Source: Eumeta japonica (Eukaryota; Arthropoda; Insecta; Lepidoptera; Psychidae). From it: 64,000 bases of DNA. Positions 61,812 to 64,000 of this stretch are shown here, piece after piece (within the stretch, counting starts at the first letter, position 1; every line of letters begins with the position of its first letter). The stretch is taken from assembly GCA_005406025.1 (NCBI GenBank), contig BGZK01000100.1:1-64000 (forward strand), written 5' to 3'. The position numbers and the translations under genes were made by a program. Below the pieces are notes generated by a model. That model was given only the letters and a program-made list of their open reading frames with translations. It ran no database searches and was not told where the DNA came from.

Positions 61812-63796
61812 GATCGATAATCTACACCTTATTAGCTATATTGACATCATAATAGATTTCTCATAATTATGTTTTCATAGGATAACTCTAATACAACCGC
61901 ATGTAGATCTTTTATTCAAAAATTGTTAAATAGAAGTGAATTCAATACAACGCATTATACATATTTTGTTTGATTATTATTCAAATGTCTATCATCACCA
62001 TCGACAACTATTAATATTTTAAATTTCGATTTCAAGAAATAATTTTGAAACACGGAACACTAACTGCGTGATTTCGACTCACACCTGACTTGTTTTCTTG
62101 TCTTCTGTCTTTAGAGAGACAGACAGAAGACAAGCTAACCTAACCAGTCAGTTTAATAAAGACGAAACTGGCTGGTTTATGTGTTCTAATAGAGCATATG
62201 CAATTCGCTAATGAAATTGTTGGTGTATCAGAGATGTCACAATAAAATGTCTCTTACATCACCACAACACTCCGACTTTAGTGTGAGATTCGAAAATAAT
62301 AAAAAAAATATATATCACAGAAAAAAAAATTTTATGTCACCAGAAAATTATTGTCTATTCAAATGCTTTGAAAAACTGTATTAAACCTCTTCTTCCGTGC
62401 CCATCATTTGTACCGTAAAATCTCCTTTCTCAAGTTTCAGGACGGCGAAACTACAGATTTTTCACATTCCGTGACCTCTCTGGAGACAAACGACTTCCTA
62501 CCAAAAGTAATATACTTAAGCTCTAATGGATTAAAGTATCCTAGTGGGATATGAGATTAACATCTGAGCCGATTTTTTCGGTTATAATGCCCTGTATAAT
62601 ATGGAGAGTGTCCGCCGAATATATAGTCCTCAGGAACTTCTGTATTTCCTCATGTGTTATCCTCATAAAGTCCAATTAAATGTACAAAACATACTATTAT
62701 TTTTATGAAAAGATATCTAGAAACGATCGGTTTTGGAAGCCTATTTATTATTGAGATTGAAAATTCACACATATTTTCGAGTTCTTTTAAATCGAGAATA
62801 TATGCATTTTCATTTCTTCGAAATTCTCCATTTCCATGTACAAGTAGCTTTTTAAGAAACAAGCCTGTATCAGTTTTTTTTTTTTGGAATCGATAGGTTT
62901 ATTTAAACGTTGTGAAAATGACTGAAAAAAATTAAGTGCCGTCGATTTCTATCTCTAGGGTTGTCGGATGCAAATTAAAATTATATCTACCCTTGAATTA
63001 GTTCGTGATCGGGAAAACAAAACGCCTGTTTATATGAGGATTCTTTTAGAAAATCGTTAAAAAGTTGATTTGTCGCCTTTTTGATAGTTCCACTTGACCT
63101 TGCTAGATTTAGAAGTTAGATTTCACTTAAAGAATTAAAACTTTGCTTAAAAACTGACGATTCTCAAAATTGATTCCTACTACATTATTTTAAGGTTATT
63201 GAACATATCTTGTGAAAGTCTAAAAAGAAAATCAAAGCAACAAGAGTTTAAAAATAAATTCAACAAAATTATATTCAAAAAAAACTGTTAGCGAATTTCA
63301 AATAGCCACAATTTTCAATTACCATTTATAACAATCTTATCACTGGCTCATATGGGCACGCGTACGGATTTTAATATAATGGGTTATGTACAATTCAAAC
63401 AAATATTTTCGCCAATATTAGATATTCTAAAATGAATTTTTCCATTATTTATCTTCGCATTTATTAAGGCGTGATGCGACACCCGTTCGAACACGAGTCC
63501 AAATCCCACTTCAGTCGATTTTCTCAAATGTAATTACCAGTCCGGTAAACGAACGTGGACAGTGACGTCAAACACAACGATCAATAAATAGCTTACATGC
63601 GAACATATCCGGCCGAAAGTGACATAACAGGTCATTAACAATAAATAGTTTCAGCTATTCTGTCAGTCTGTCACTTTTCCCACTACCCGGGTTTGTCGAT
63701 AACGAATAGTAGTTCCGTATATTGTATGCATAATAGTGGTGCACTTACACTGCACCTCCCTGTGTGACTATTGTATATATGGGTTCAGAACCCCGC
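61812..63796. other. AT-rich stretch with paired hairpins
   Basis: 62097-62134 (CTTGTCTTCTGTCT / AGACAGAAGACAAG, perfect 14) and 62142-62177 (AACCAGTCAGTTT / AAACTGGCTGGTT, one G:T) lie back to back. 63470-63720 is GC-richer and repeat-poor. No gene was recognised. Confidence 0.5.
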
Positions 63797-64000
63797 ACCG
63801 CAAAAAAAAAAATCGGCCAAATGCAAAATAGTTTCGAACGTGAAAGGTTCTATGTCAATATTAAATAACTTTGTGAAACGCTCAAAAGATAAAAAACTTA
63901 TATATAAATTCCTCCAAAGTAGGAGCTTCTCTACAATCTGTGTACAAAAAATAAATTGCTGTTCGTTAGTTTCGCTAAAACTCAAAAACGACTTAACCAA
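63797..64000 (+). repeat. Dispersed repeat family A/B-like fragment at edge
   Basis: AAAAAATCGGCCAAATGC and GTGAAAGGTTCTATGTC resemble the family left terminus. The interior (CGCTCAAAAG ... CTCAAAAACGACTTAACC) is typical dispersed-repeat sequence. The 71-residue minus ORF is a shadow and runs off the window. Confidence 0.45.

Overview
The window is AT-rich, intron- and repeat-dominated animal DNA. There is no operon structure and there are no long intact genes. The repeat content points to an insect, most likely a moth or butterfly. It holds a Penelope-like retroelement, three degenerate mariner copies, a degenerate hAT element with a 3' region and target duplication still visible, jockey-type LINE tails of the kind common in Lepidoptera, and many copies of the dispersed repeat that opens with GGCCAAGTGCGAGTCGG. 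Species assignment is inference; no search was possible.

Layout. 1-2546: Penelope-like element (RT plus GIY-YIG), decayed. 2547-11480: dispersed repeats, a very long AT microsatellite, and copies of a family with a short-period GATTCC-like array. 11996-12160 (minus): the best host exon, a LisH-containing exon of a katanin p60-like 2 (KATNAL2) gene. 12333-13153: internally deleted mariner. 13154-25700: mostly AT-rich non-coding DNA, nested repeats and a perfect hairpin. 25723-25839: possible first coding exon. 26395-32900: LINE tail, CpG-rich islands, AT-rich DNA. 33010-33262: CpG-rich promoter-like region and a first coding exon that reads as a signal peptide ending at a strong splice donor; 35979 onward may be its second exon. 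37221-37462: Harbinger-like MITE. 43050-43985: jockey-type LINE 3' end with a MITE inserted in it; a second copy of that MITE lies at 45397-45563. 47040-54650: two copies of a long dispersed repeat, a short Penelope terminal copy (49330-49550) with target duplication, and a LINE tail. 55260-57822: two mariner remnants. 58638-61803: hAT element. 61804-64000: AT-rich DNA, hairpins, and a repeat running off the edge.

No set of genes here works together as a pathway. The window is best read as intron and intergenic sequence of at least two host genes (KATNAL2-like on the minus strand; an unnamed secreted or membrane protein on the plus strand) heavily colonised by transposons. The least expected signal is the terminal hairpin of the main dispersed repeat family: its stem is kept while its bases change in a paired way between copies.
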